5,888 bases of DNA, taken from contig CAMGAL010000142.1 of the NCBI GenBank assembly GCA_946007445.1, positions 1-5,888 of the forward strand, written 5' to 3'. Source of the stretch: an uncultured Mediterranea sp. (GTDB lineage: Bacteria > Bacteroidota > Bacteroidia > Bacteroidales > Bacteroidaceae). Position 1 is the first letter of the stretch. The number at the start of each line of letters is the position of its first letter. The notes under the pieces are model-generated. The model was not told where the DNA came from. It saw only the letters and a list, made by a program, of their open reading frames with translations, and did no database searches. The position numbers and the translations under genes were made by a program. This document shows, piece after piece, positions 1-5,888 of this stretch.

Positions 1-90
1 CCCTGGATGCTTCTAGTTTTCGCGTCATTAGTTTGGGTTATTGGCCTTCAGGGCGTTCACGCCATGCTCGGTCTTCTGTGCCCAGTATTC
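1..90 (-). pseudogene. Continuation of the SusC-like receptor frame, interrupted by stop codons
   Basis: Reading on in the same frame past the TAA at 91-93 gives EYWAQKTEHGVNALKANNPN, stop, stop, REN, stop, KHPG up to the window edge. The stops are TAA at 28-30, TGA at 25-27 and TAG at 13-15. This closely resembles the family segment that normally follows GGYS in SusC proteins (from memory, of the form YDxWAQKTEHGGxDLxANIPxYYxDxWKxPGD). There is no frameshift, and the stops fall where the family has Tyr or Trp. It is therefore the true 3' part of the receptor gene, either decayed by point mutation or misread. The remaining barrel strands and any susD partner lie left of base 1. Confidence 0.7.
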
Positions 91-3051
91 TTAGGAGTAG
101 CCGCCAAACTGGTAGGAGAAGAGGAAGTTGAGGTCAAACCAGCGATAGCGCAGCGTGTTGGTCAATCCGCCGATGACGGTAGGCTCGGCGTGCTTGTCGA
201 GTACGATGGCGTTGGCCTCGCTGTACTTCTCGGTAATCTCCTTCACATAGTGTCCGTTCTCGTCGATGTCGTTGGTGTAGAACTGCGGAACGCCCGTCTC
301 CGGGTTGATGCCTGCAAACTCCACGAGATAGAAGGTGCGGTAGGGTTTGCCAATCTTGTGAATCTGCGTGCCGCTGATGATTTCGGTCTGCATACCGTCG
401 AGGGTGACAATCTTGTTGCGGTTGTGCGAGATGTTGAAGCCCGTGTTCCAGGAGAAGTGGCGCGTGCGGATGTTTTGCGACTCAATCTCCAGTTCCACAC
501 CCCGGTTCTGCACCTCACCGATGTTCATCAGGTAGCTGTCGAAGCCGGTGGTCATGGAGATGGGACGATCCATCAGCAGGTTCTTGGTGGTACGGGTGTA
601 GTACTCCAGGGTGACGTTTACACGGTGGAAGAGGGCGAAGTCCAGACCCAGGTTGAGGTTGTAGTTGGTCTCCCACTTCAGGTTGTCGTTGCGTATCTGC
701 GTCTGCAGGATGCCCGGTTGCTCCAGGTAGCCGTTGGTCAGGCTGCTCAGGCCCATGAAGCCGAAGTAGTCGGAGGGCAAGGTGCCGTTTACACCGTAGG
801 AGAGGCGCAGCTTCAGGTCGGTGAGCCAATCCTTGACCGGCTCCATGAAGCTCTCCTCGATGGCCCGCCAAGCACCCGACACCGACCAGAAGGTGCCCCA
901 GCGATGGTCGCGCTGTAGGCGTGAGCTGCCGTCGGTACGGAAGCTACCGCCCAGGTAGTAGCGATGCTTGTAGTCGTAGTTGACGCGGGTCAGGTAGGAG
1001 ACCATGCGGGTCTCGGTGTAGTTGCCGCCCACCGACTCGGTCTTCATGCCGTTGCTGATGTCGTTCTTGTCGGCCGTAGCAAAGTTGGTTGCATAGCCCG
1101 ACAGGTAGTCGCGGTACTGCGAGTCTATCTCATAACCCGCCAGGAGGTCGAAGTGGTGGTCGCTGCCCAGGTCGAACTTGTAGGTCAGCTGGTTGGCCCA
1201 CACCATCTTCTTGTACTCATAGAACTTCTTCGACATGCCGCCGTTGATGTCGTCGCCGTTGGAGGTACGCGGGTCGCTCCAGTCCTTGCCCTTGGTGTTG
1301 GTGTAGTCGTAGCTGAAGGTCGATTTCAGCTTCAGGTCCTTCAGCAGTTCATACTCTGCAAAGAGGGTGTTGAAGGCACGGTTCACATACTCGCGCTGGT
1401 AGTCGTAGGTAGCCGAGAGCAGCGGGTTGCGGTCGCCGTTGCGGATGAAGTCGCGGTTCCAGCTGCCATCTTCGTTGTAGACCGCATCGGAGGGAACCAC
1501 CGCATTGCGCGAGGAGTAGAAGGGTGAGGTGTAGGAGGTGCCTTCGCCATAGACGTCCTGATTGACCGTAGCAAACAGCATGTTGGCCCCCAGGCGCAAG
1601 CGGTCGTTGGCCTGATAGTCCACGTTCAAGCGACCGCTGATGCGCTCCAGTCCGGAGTTGATGGCAATACCCTCCTGCTTGAGGTAAGCTATCGAAGAGT
1701 AGTATTTGAAGCGGTCGGTTCCGCCGGTCAGCGAGGCTTCGTAGGTCTGGTGGTTGCCTTTCTTGAAGAGGATGTCGTCCCAGTCTACATAGCCGCACCA
1801 GGGCACGGGCGCGTAGTCGTCAATCAGTCCGTCAGCATAGGAGCGGGCATCGTCGGCACTCTTGCCCTTGCGCAGCTGTCCCTCCACGAGTCCGTTGTAG
1901 ATGTACTCCCTGCGCTCGTCACCGCTCATGACGGGACGATAGTCCATCGCGAAGTCAGAGAATCCCCAGTCGGCCTTGAGCGTCACCTGTGCCCGTCCGC
2001 TCTTGCCCTTCTTGGTCGTAATCAGCACCACGCCGTTGGCTGCACGCGAGCCGTAGAGCGAGGCTGCGGCAGCGTCCTTGATGATGGTGACGCTCTCGAT
2101 GTCGGAGCTGTTGATGGTGGACATGATGTCCAGTCCGGCATCGGAAGTAAGGGTATTGATGGAACCCGAGCGCACCGGTACACCGTCTATCACGTAGAGG
2201 GGTGAGTTGCTGGCGTTGAACGAGCCCATACCGCGGATGTTGATTGACGCAGAGGAGCCCGGCTGGCCGGACGAGGAGCTGAACTGCACACCGGGCGCAT
2301 TGCCCTGCAGCAGGTCTTGGAACGACACCGCCGGAACGTCCTGCATACGGTCGGCCTTCACACTCGAGGCCGAGCCTGCGTAGGCCGACTTCTTGAAGGT
2401 GCCGTAGCCGGTAATCACCACCTCCTCGGTCAGGTGACTGTCCATCTGCAGCACGATGCGTGCTGCGCGTGCGGCCTGCATCTTCACCTCCTGAGCCACG
2501 TAGCCCACGTAGGAGACCACGACCGTGGCCGAGGGTTGCGTCACCTCAATGCTGAACCGTCCCTCCATGTCGGTGGAAGCTCCCAGGGTGGTGCCCTTCA
2601 CGATGACGTTGGCCCCGATGACCACCTCGCCCGTCTCGTCCAGCACCTGACCCTTCAGCCGGTACTTCTGCTGGGCTACAGCCTGCACCGGAGCCGGTTC
2701 CGTCCTGCGGAGGGTGATGACTCCGTCGCTCTCGAGGTAGGTCAGCCCCGTGCCCGACAGACACTTGTCCAGCACGTCGGCAATCTTTTCGTCCTTCACC
2801 TCCAGCCTGTCCACCATGACGTGGTCCACGTCGGCGGTGCTGTAGAGGAAGGTGAATCCGGTCTGTTTCTGGATTTCCCAAAGTACTTCGTTGAGCCTTG
2901 CCTGACGGAACCGCGCCGTCACCGTGGTCTGTGCAAATACCAGATTGGCTGCTTGCAGCACTCCTGTGGCCATCAGGCCCACGAACAGCAGAACCGTGTA
3001 GAGGCGTCTGCCGCTTCCCCATCGAGGGGTAGAGTTGTGTGTTCTGTTCAT
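91..3051 (-). CDS. SusC-like TonB-dependent outer-membrane receptor with STN signalling domain, C-terminally truncated
   Basis: Outer-membrane TonB-dependent transporter of the SusC/RagA family, which imports glycan fragments or similar ligands with a SusD lipoprotein using TonB energy. Visible in order: a signal peptide (about residues 1-40, hydrophobic 18-31, likely cut after VFA); an STN domain (about 43-115) that in this family signals to a FecR anti-sigma factor; a carboxypeptidase-regulatory-like beta domain (about 130-203); a TonB-box-like EEVVITGYG (209-217); the plug (about 222-348) with LYVIDGVPV and the SusC signature SLYGSRAANGVVLITTKKG; then a beta-barrel to residue 986. The ATG at 3051 gives a good signal peptide and lies 27 nt after fecR, so co-transcription is likely. 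The protein ends at SYQFGGYS, without the last barrel strands or terminal aromatic residue. Family members with STN are usually about 1,050-1,150 residues, so roughly 100 are missing. The frame continues recognisably beyond the stop (see 1-90). The family call is very secure; the substrate is unknown. Confidence 0.95.
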   Translation of the reverse strand: MNRTHNSTPRWGSGRRLYTVLLFVGLMATGVLQAANLVFAQTTVTARFRQARLNEVLWEIQKQTGFTFLYSTADVDHVMVDRLEVKDEKIADVLDKCLSGTGLTYLESDGVITLRRTEPAPVQAVAQQKYRLKGQVLDETGEVVIGANVIVKGTTLGASTDMEGRFSIEVTQPSATVVVSYVGYVAQEVKMQAARAARIVLQMDSHLTEEVVITGYGTFKKSAYAGSASSVKADRMQDVPAVSFQDLLQGNAPGVQFSSSSGQPGSSASINIRGMGSFNASNSPLYVIDGVPVRSGSINTLTSDAGLDIMSTINSSDIESVTIIKDAAAASLYGSRAANGVVLITTKKGKSGRAQVTLKADWGFSDFAMDYRPVMSGDERREYIYNGLVEGQLRKGKSADDARSYADGLIDDYAPVPWCGYVDWDDILFKKGNHQTYEASLTGGTDRFKYYSSIAYLKQEGIAINSGLERISGRLNVDYQANDRLRLGANMLFATVNQDVYGEGTSYTSPFYSSRNAVVPSDAVYNEDGSWNRDFIRNGDRNPLLSATYDYQREYVNRAFNTLFAEYELLKDLKLKSTFSYDYTNTKGKDWSDPRTSNGDDINGGMSKKFYEYKKMVWANQLTYKFDLGSDHHFDLLAGYEIDSQYRDYLSGYATNFATADKNDISNGMKTESVGGNYTETRMVSYLTRVNYDYKHRYYLGGSFRTDGSSRLQRDHRWGTFWSVSGAWRAIEESFMEPVKDWLTDLKLRLSYGVNGTLPSDYFGFMGLSSLTNGYLEQPGILQTQIRNDNLKWETNYNLNLGLDFALFHRVNVTLEYYTRTTKNLLMDRPISMTTGFDSYLMNIGEVQNRGVELEIESQNIRTRHFSWNTGFNISHNRNKIVTLDGMQTEIISGTQIHKIGKPYRTFYLVEFAGINPETGVPQFYTNDIDENGHYVKEITEKYSEANAIVLDKHAEPTVIGGLTNTLRYRWFDLNFLFSYQFGGYS

Positions 3052-3078
3052 GAAATAATAAGATTTAGTTGTTTGAAT

Positions 3079-4257
3079 TTAATGAGTGAATAAAATTTGG
3101 TTTCCATCTATCTGTACATGCACCTTGCCTGTCTGCTCCAGCAGGCGGACAAAGGGGGTGATGTCGGCATAACGATTGAGGTGACAGCCAAAGCGCAACT
3201 CCTTCAGCTCCTCGTCGGCAAAGCGGGTCTCCACCCCGTACCAGCGCGAGAGTACCTTCATGATTTCGCCCAGCGGACGGTCTTTGAAGAGTATCTTTCC
3301 CCGGGCCCACGAGGTGTAGATGGCTGTATCGACCTGCTCGATGCTCAAGGGACCATCGTCAACCGCCAGCGTGGCCTGCTGGGCAGGCTCCAGCAAGCAA
3401 CTCTCTCCCCGACGGGTGCTGACACGCACACGCCCGCTGACCAGCGTGGCCTGACACGCTTCGTCGGGATAGGCCGAGAGGTTGAACAGCGTGCCCAGCA
3501 CCTCGACCTCCAGGCCACCCGTACGCACGACAAAGGGTGCTCCCGTGTGTGCCACGTCAAACAGTGCCTCGCCCATCAGCTCCACCTCGCGACGCTCGGT
3601 GCCGAACGTCACCGGATAGCGCAGCGAGCTCTCCGCATTGAGCTGCACACGGGTTCCGTCGCTCAGGGTCAGCGTGTACTCACCTCCACGTGGCGTGGTG
3701 ATTCGATGATGGGAAGTGGCCTGTAGGGGAGTGGCTTCCTCGGACACGGGCAGGTAGTTGAGTTGCTGGGAGCCGAGCCGGGCCACCGTGTGTCCTGCCT
3801 CGCTCAGCAGGGTGTCGGGTTGCTGCTGCAGGGAGAGCATCTCCCCGTTGTCGAGGGTCAGCACCGCCTGGGTCTTGCCCGGAGCGATGGTCTGCGCCAC
3901 CTCCATCGGTACCGTTGTCCGGTGGGCCGCACCGCTCCACCACACCCATCCCAGCAGGAGCAGAGGCACCAGCAGTCCGGCAGCCACCGCCACCCGCTGC
4001 ATCCACCGGAGGCGTTGCTGCCTGCGCCGGAGGTCCCGTTGCCATCGGGTCCAACCATCGGTTGCATCGCACCACATTCTCTGTTGCATGTGCTGCTGCA
4101 GACTATCGTCTCTGCAGAGGCGGGCAAACAGCTCCTCGTGCGCAGCCGATTCGTCGCGCCAACGGGCCAGCCGGAGCTGTTCCTCCTCGGTCAAGCTGTC
4201 TGTCAAGTATCGGGCAATCAGTCGTGCCGCTTCAAAGTCTTGTTCTATCTGATTCAT
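3079..4257 (-). CDS. FecR-family anti-sigma factor (inner-membrane, DUF4974 C-terminus)
   Basis: Single-pass inner-membrane regulator that holds the neighbouring ECF sigma factor until the receptor's STN domain signals through the periplasm. Of 392 residues, about 1-85 form a charged cytoplasmic segment of the kind that binds the sigma factor (ARLIARYLTDSLTEEEQ near the start). A hydrophobic transmembrane helix follows at about 88-107, preceded by basic residues, as expected for a cytoplasmic N-terminus. The FecR domain spans about 185-280 and includes ITTPRGGEYTLTLSDGTRV, the usual LNAESSLRYP, GEALFDV and VLGTLFNLSAY. The C-terminal region (about 320-390) has the DUF4974 pattern KILFKDRPLGEIMKVLSRWY, itself STN-like. 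The length is normal and nothing is broken. It lies 84 nt after the sigma gene and 27 nt before the receptor, on the same strand. The ATG at 4257 is supported by a typical N-terminus. Confidence 0.96.
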   Translation of the reverse strand: MNQIEQDFEAARLIARYLTDSLTEEEQLRLARWRDESAAHEELFARLCRDDSLQQHMQQRMWCDATDGWTRWQRDLRRRQQRLRWMQRVAVAAGLLVPLLLLGWVWWSGAAHRTTVPMEVAQTIAPGKTQAVLTLDNGEMLSLQQQPDTLLSEAGHTVARLGSQQLNYLPVSEEATPLQATSHHRITTPRGGEYTLTLSDGTRVQLNAESSLRYPVTFGTERREVELMGEALFDVAHTGAPFVVRTGGLEVEVLGTLFNLSAYPDEACQATLVSGRVRVSTRRGESCLLEPAQQATLAVDDGPLSIEQVDTAIYTSWARGKILFKDRPLGEIMKVLSRWYGVETRFADEELKELRFGCHLNRYADITPFVRLLEQTGKVHVQIDGNQILFTH

Positions 4258-4341
4258 CCGGTCGGGTTTATCGTTTTGTAGATAGAACAGCCCAATCGGA
4301 GAAAAGGGTGAATGGCCAGAGCGAAAATTTTCCCTCCTCCT
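4258..4341 (-). other. 84-nt sigma-fecR intergenic spacer
   Basis: This gap lies between the sigma stop and the fecR ATG. I see no hairpin with a T-run that would suggest a terminator, and no TAnnTTTG element at the expected distance from the fecR start. The two genes therefore probably share a transcript. Confidence 0.4.
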
Positions 4342-4911
4342 CTACGAAGGCAACTGCAAGCCCAGCAGCAGGAGGTAGTAGTAGTGGTCCTTCAGCAGGA
4401 TACGCAGCTTCTGGTAGGCCTGCTTGCGCAGGGTGCGGACGGTTTCAATCGAACAAACCATCTGCCGGGCAATCTCGACATTCTTCTTCCCCTCCATCAC
4501 CAGGAGGATGACCTCCCTCATCCGCCGGGGCAGGCGGTCTACAGACTCCAGCAGCAGGCGATAGGTCTCCTGCTCCACCAGCGCGTCGTGGAAGAAGGTG
4601 TCTTGCCGCTTCAGCAGCATCTGGTCGGCATAGTCGGTCACCACCCTGCGGTGTTCCAGCTCGTTGAGCGCACGGTTGCGCACCGCCAGGTAGAGGAACG
4701 AGCGCACCTGATGTTCGTAGAGGAACCCCTTGCGTATCTGCCACAGACGGGTAAACGACTCCTGCACCACGTCGGCAGCTGCCTCCCTATCCTCCAGATA
4801 CTGAAAGGCAAAGAGGCAGAGCGGAGCGTAGTATCGGTGGAACACATCGTGAAAAGCCGATTCGTCCAGCCGGATACTCTGAAGGGGGTGTTTCGAGTCG
4901 TCGGTAGTCAT
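4342..4911 (-). CDS. ECF-family RNA polymerase sigma factor (FecI-like, Bacteroidetes type)
   Basis: Sigma-70 family extracytoplasmic-function factor of 189 residues, predicted to direct RNA polymerase to the promoter of the adjacent receptor operon when FecR frees it. Region 2 spans about residues 18-85: the FHRYYAPLCLFAFQYLED core, then AADVVQESFTRLW (46-57), the polymerase-binding and -10-recognition segment. Region 4 spans about 118-173: LPRRMREVILLVMEGKKNVEIA, then SIETVRTLRKQAYQKLR, the helix-turn-helix that reads the -35 element. It has no sigma region 1 or 3, as expected for ECF factors. The last residues (about 177-187) form a short hydrophobic tail, YYYLLLLGLQL, which is seen in other Bacteroidetes ECF factors and has no role I can assign. 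The start at 4911 puts region 2 at the usual distance from the N-terminus. It is the first gene of the minus-strand cluster. Confidence 0.96.
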   Translation of the reverse strand: MTTDDSKHPLQSIRLDESAFHDVFHRYYAPLCLFAFQYLEDREAAADVVQESFTRLWQIRKGFLYEHQVRSFLYLAVRNRALNELEHRRVVTDYADQMLLKRQDTFFHDALVEQETYRLLLESVDRLPRRMREVILLVMEGKKNVEIARQMVCSIETVRTLRKQAYQKLRILLKDHYYYLLLLGLQLPS

Positions 4912-4933
4912 CGTCGATTAAGTTAGTGCGCCA

Positions 4934-4941
4934 CAAAAGTA
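4934..4941 (-). promoter_or_regulatory. Predicted -7 element of the ECF sigma gene promoter
   Basis: The minus strand reads TACTTTTG here, a full match to the Bacteroides -7 consensus TAnnTTTG. It would place the transcript start near 4927, only about 15 nt before the sigma ATG. The expected -33 position on this strand (about 4961-4964) reads ATGG, a poor match to TTTG, so the promoter may be weak or helped by an activator. A near-match -7 (TTCCTTTG, 4988-4981) offers an alternative start with a longer leader. Confidence 0.42.
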
Positions 4942-4970
4942 GATAAAACTCCCGAAAGAGCCATCCTTTT

Positions 4971-5002
4971 ATTGGAAAAACAAAGGAAAACCTCTACCTT
5001 TG
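4971..5002 (+). promoter_or_regulatory. Predicted Bacteroides-type (sigma-ABfr) promoter for the HAD phosphatase gene
   Basis: TACCTTTG at 4995-5002 matches the Bacteroides -7 consensus TAnnTTTG at every fixed base. An ATTG at 4971-4974, one mismatch from the -33 TTTG, sits 20 nt upstream, which is the expected spacing. Transcription would begin near 5008-5010, giving a leader of about 30 nt before the ATG. The -7 element also forms the right arm of a short inverted repeat, CAAAGG (4981-4986) with CCTTTG (4997-5002). This is a consensus match only. Confidence 0.6.
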
Positions 5003-5037
5003 CCCCTATCCTTCCGAACAATTGAAAACAAATTGAC

Positions 5038-5829
5038 ATGATCAAAGCCCTCTTTTTTGACATAGACGGAACCTTGGTAAGCTTCCGCACCCACACCATT
5101 CCGGCCTCTACCATCGAGGCCCTGACTGCGGCCAAAGCCCGCGGACTGAAGATTTTCATCGCCACCGGCCGTCCGCCGGTGCTCATCACCAACCTGGGCC
5201 AGCTGGAAGAGTTGCACCTGATAGACGGCTTCGTCTCCATGAACGGAGCCTACTGCTTCGTGCGCAGCGAGGTCATCTACAAGAGCCCCATCGACCCCGT
5301 GGAGGTGACGACGCTGGCCGCCTACTGTCACCACCACCAGGTGCCCTGCATCGTAGTGGGTGAGCACGACATTGCCGTGAGCCACACGAACGAACTGGTG
5401 GAGCGCATCTTCAACGAACTGCTGGGCGTTGGCTTCCCCATTCCACCGCTGGCTTCCCCCCGTGAGTTGCAGGGCAAGGAGGTCTATCAGCTCACCCCCT
5501 TCCTCACCGCCGAGCAGGAGGCGGAGATTCGTTCGCAGTTGCCCGGTTGTGAGTTCGGCCGTTGGCATCCCGCTTTCCTCGACCTCACCGCCCGTGGCAA
5601 CAACAAGCAGCAGGGCATCGACCTCATGGCCCGCCACTTCGGCCTCACGCCTCAAGAGTGCATGACCTTCGGCGATGGAGGCAACGATATCCCCATGCTG
5701 CGCCATGCAGGCATCGGAGTGGCTATGGGCAACGCCACCGACGAGGTGAAAGCCGCCGCCGACTACGTCACCACCTCGGTGGACGAAGATGGTATCTTGC
5801 TGGCGCTGAAGCACCTCTCGATAATTTAA
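5038..5829 (+). CDS. Cof-type HAD-IIB sugar-phosphate phosphatase (BT4131-like)
   Basis: Cytoplasmic Mg-dependent phosphatase of the haloacid dehalogenase superfamily, 263 residues. All four HAD motifs are present: motif I DIDGT (nucleophile Asp8, acid/base Asp10); motif II with Thr43 in FIATGRP; motif III Lys190 in ARGNNKQQGID; and motif IV GDGGND (Asp213, Asp217) binding Mg. The region between motifs II and III (about 85-180) is the C2b-type cap that sets substrate choice. The whole sequence resembles, from memory, B. thetaiotaomicron BT4131, a structurally characterised hexose-phosphate phosphatase of nearly the same length; MNGAYCF, GRWHPAF and FGDGGND are shared landmarks. The likely job is dephosphorylating hexose phosphates, but the physiological substrate is not certain. 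It is divergent from the sigma gene, so probably not part of that regulon. The ATG at 5038 starts just before motif I and has an AT-rich leader without Shine-Dalgarno, as is normal here. Confidence 0.95.
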   Translation: MIKALFFDIDGTLVSFRTHTIPASTIEALTAAKARGLKIFIATGRPPVLITNLGQLEELHLIDGFVSMNGAYCFVRSEVIYKSPIDPVEVTTLAAYCHHHQVPCIVVGEHDIAVSHTNELVERIFNELLGVGFPIPPLASPRELQGKEVYQLTPFLTAEQEAEIRSQLPGCEFGRWHPAFLDLTARGNNKQQGIDLMARHFGLTPQECMTFGDGGNDIPMLRHAGIGVAMGNATDEVKAAADYVTTSVDEDGILLALKHLSII

Positions 5830-5830
5830 A

Positions 5831-5879
5831 ATGAAAAATGAAGAATTTATAATGAAGAATGAAAAATGGAATATGGAAC
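5831..5879 (+). repeat. Heptanucleotide tandem array (ATGAARA-type) after the HAD gene
   Basis: Starting one base after the HAD stop codon, the DNA divides cleanly into seven 7-bp units: ATGAAAA, ATGAAGA, ATTTATA, ATGAAGA, ATGAAAA, ATGGAAT, ATGGAAC. Six of the seven begin with ATG; the third has diverged. AT-rich heptamer runs of this sort are, from memory, common between Bacteroidales genes; their role is not known. The array contains no GC-rich stem, so it is not a classic terminator. One frame (ATG at 5831) stays open to the window edge, so the next gene could start within or just after the array, at 5831, 5852 or 5873, but too little is visible to call one. Confidence 0.65.
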
Positions 5880-5888
5880 CACGGATTT

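Noticed and set aside
1..93. Stop-codon reassignment to explain readthrough at the receptor end
   Set aside because: All three stop codons appear within the short stretch, while the other genes end normally at TAA or TAG and no in-frame stop occurs in the other 986 receptor codons.
1..93. Diversity-generating retroelement variable region at the receptor end
   Set aside because: No reverse transcriptase, template repeat or accessory gene is in the window, and such systems tend to avoid making stop codons in their target.
7..918. Long plus-strand open frame opposite the receptor gene (others at 964-1527, 1750-2205 and 2317-3093)
   Set aside because: Their codons are aligned exactly opposite the receptor codons. 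Sense codons here mostly end in G or C, so antisense codons begin with C or G and stops are rare. The translations show no domain, only low-complexity Val/Leu/His-rich sequence.
3763..4281. Plus-strand open frames opposite fecR (also 3097-3726, 3758-4252 and 3915-4511)
   Set aside because: They are shadows of a clear FecR gene, with compositionally biased translations and no supported start signal.
4969..5814. 281-residue minus-strand open frame covering the phosphatase gene
   Set aside because: It is in the same antisense register as the phosphatase codons and is explained by the same third-position GC bias. The sense strand has a full HAD motif set and a promoter; the antisense product has no recognisable motif.
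1..5888. RNA genes, CRISPR arrays, insertion sequences, transposase or integrase genes
   Set aside because: I saw no tRNA-like or rRNA-like sequence, no spaced direct repeats of CRISPR type and no terminal inverted repeats or transposase motifs.

Overview
The window looks like chromosomal DNA from a member of the Bacteroidales (gut Bacteroides-type bacteria). The reasons are a SusC-type TonB-dependent receptor with an N-terminal signalling extension, a FecR/ECF sigma pair of the Bacteroidetes type, a HAD phosphatase very like the B. thetaiotaomicron enzyme BT4131, promoters with the Bacteroides TAnnTTTG -7 element, and AT-rich translation starts with no Shine-Dalgarno sequence. Coding DNA is GC-rich (about 60% in the lines I counted), high for the genus Bacteroides, while intergenic DNA is AT-rich. 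I cannot name the species.

Layout. Positions 1-4911 hold a minus-strand regulatory and uptake cluster, read right to left: ECF sigma factor (4911-4342), FecR-type anti-sigma factor (4257-3079) and SusC-like receptor (3051 to beyond the left edge). This is the standard trans-envelope signalling arrangement. The outer-membrane receptor senses a ligand, probably a glycan or glycan-SusD complex, and its periplasmic STN domain contacts FecR. FecR then releases the sigma factor, which transcribes the receptor operon. A SusD lipoprotein and glycan-degrading enzymes would be expected further left, outside the window, so the substrate cannot be read from this sequence.

A 126-bp divergent intergenic region (4912-5037) carries -7 promoter elements facing both ways. 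To its right, on the plus strand, is a complete Cof/HAD-IIB sugar-phosphate phosphatase gene (5038-5829), probably an independent metabolic gene. It is followed directly by a 7-bp periodic AT-rich repeat that runs almost to the right edge.

The oddest point is at the left edge. The receptor frame stops at 91-93, before the end of its beta-barrel, but the same frame keeps coding for recognisable SusC sequence down to base 1, interrupted by three more stops. This is either a recent pseudogene or low-quality sequence at a contig end. I found no wholly new system; the cluster is a well-known type.
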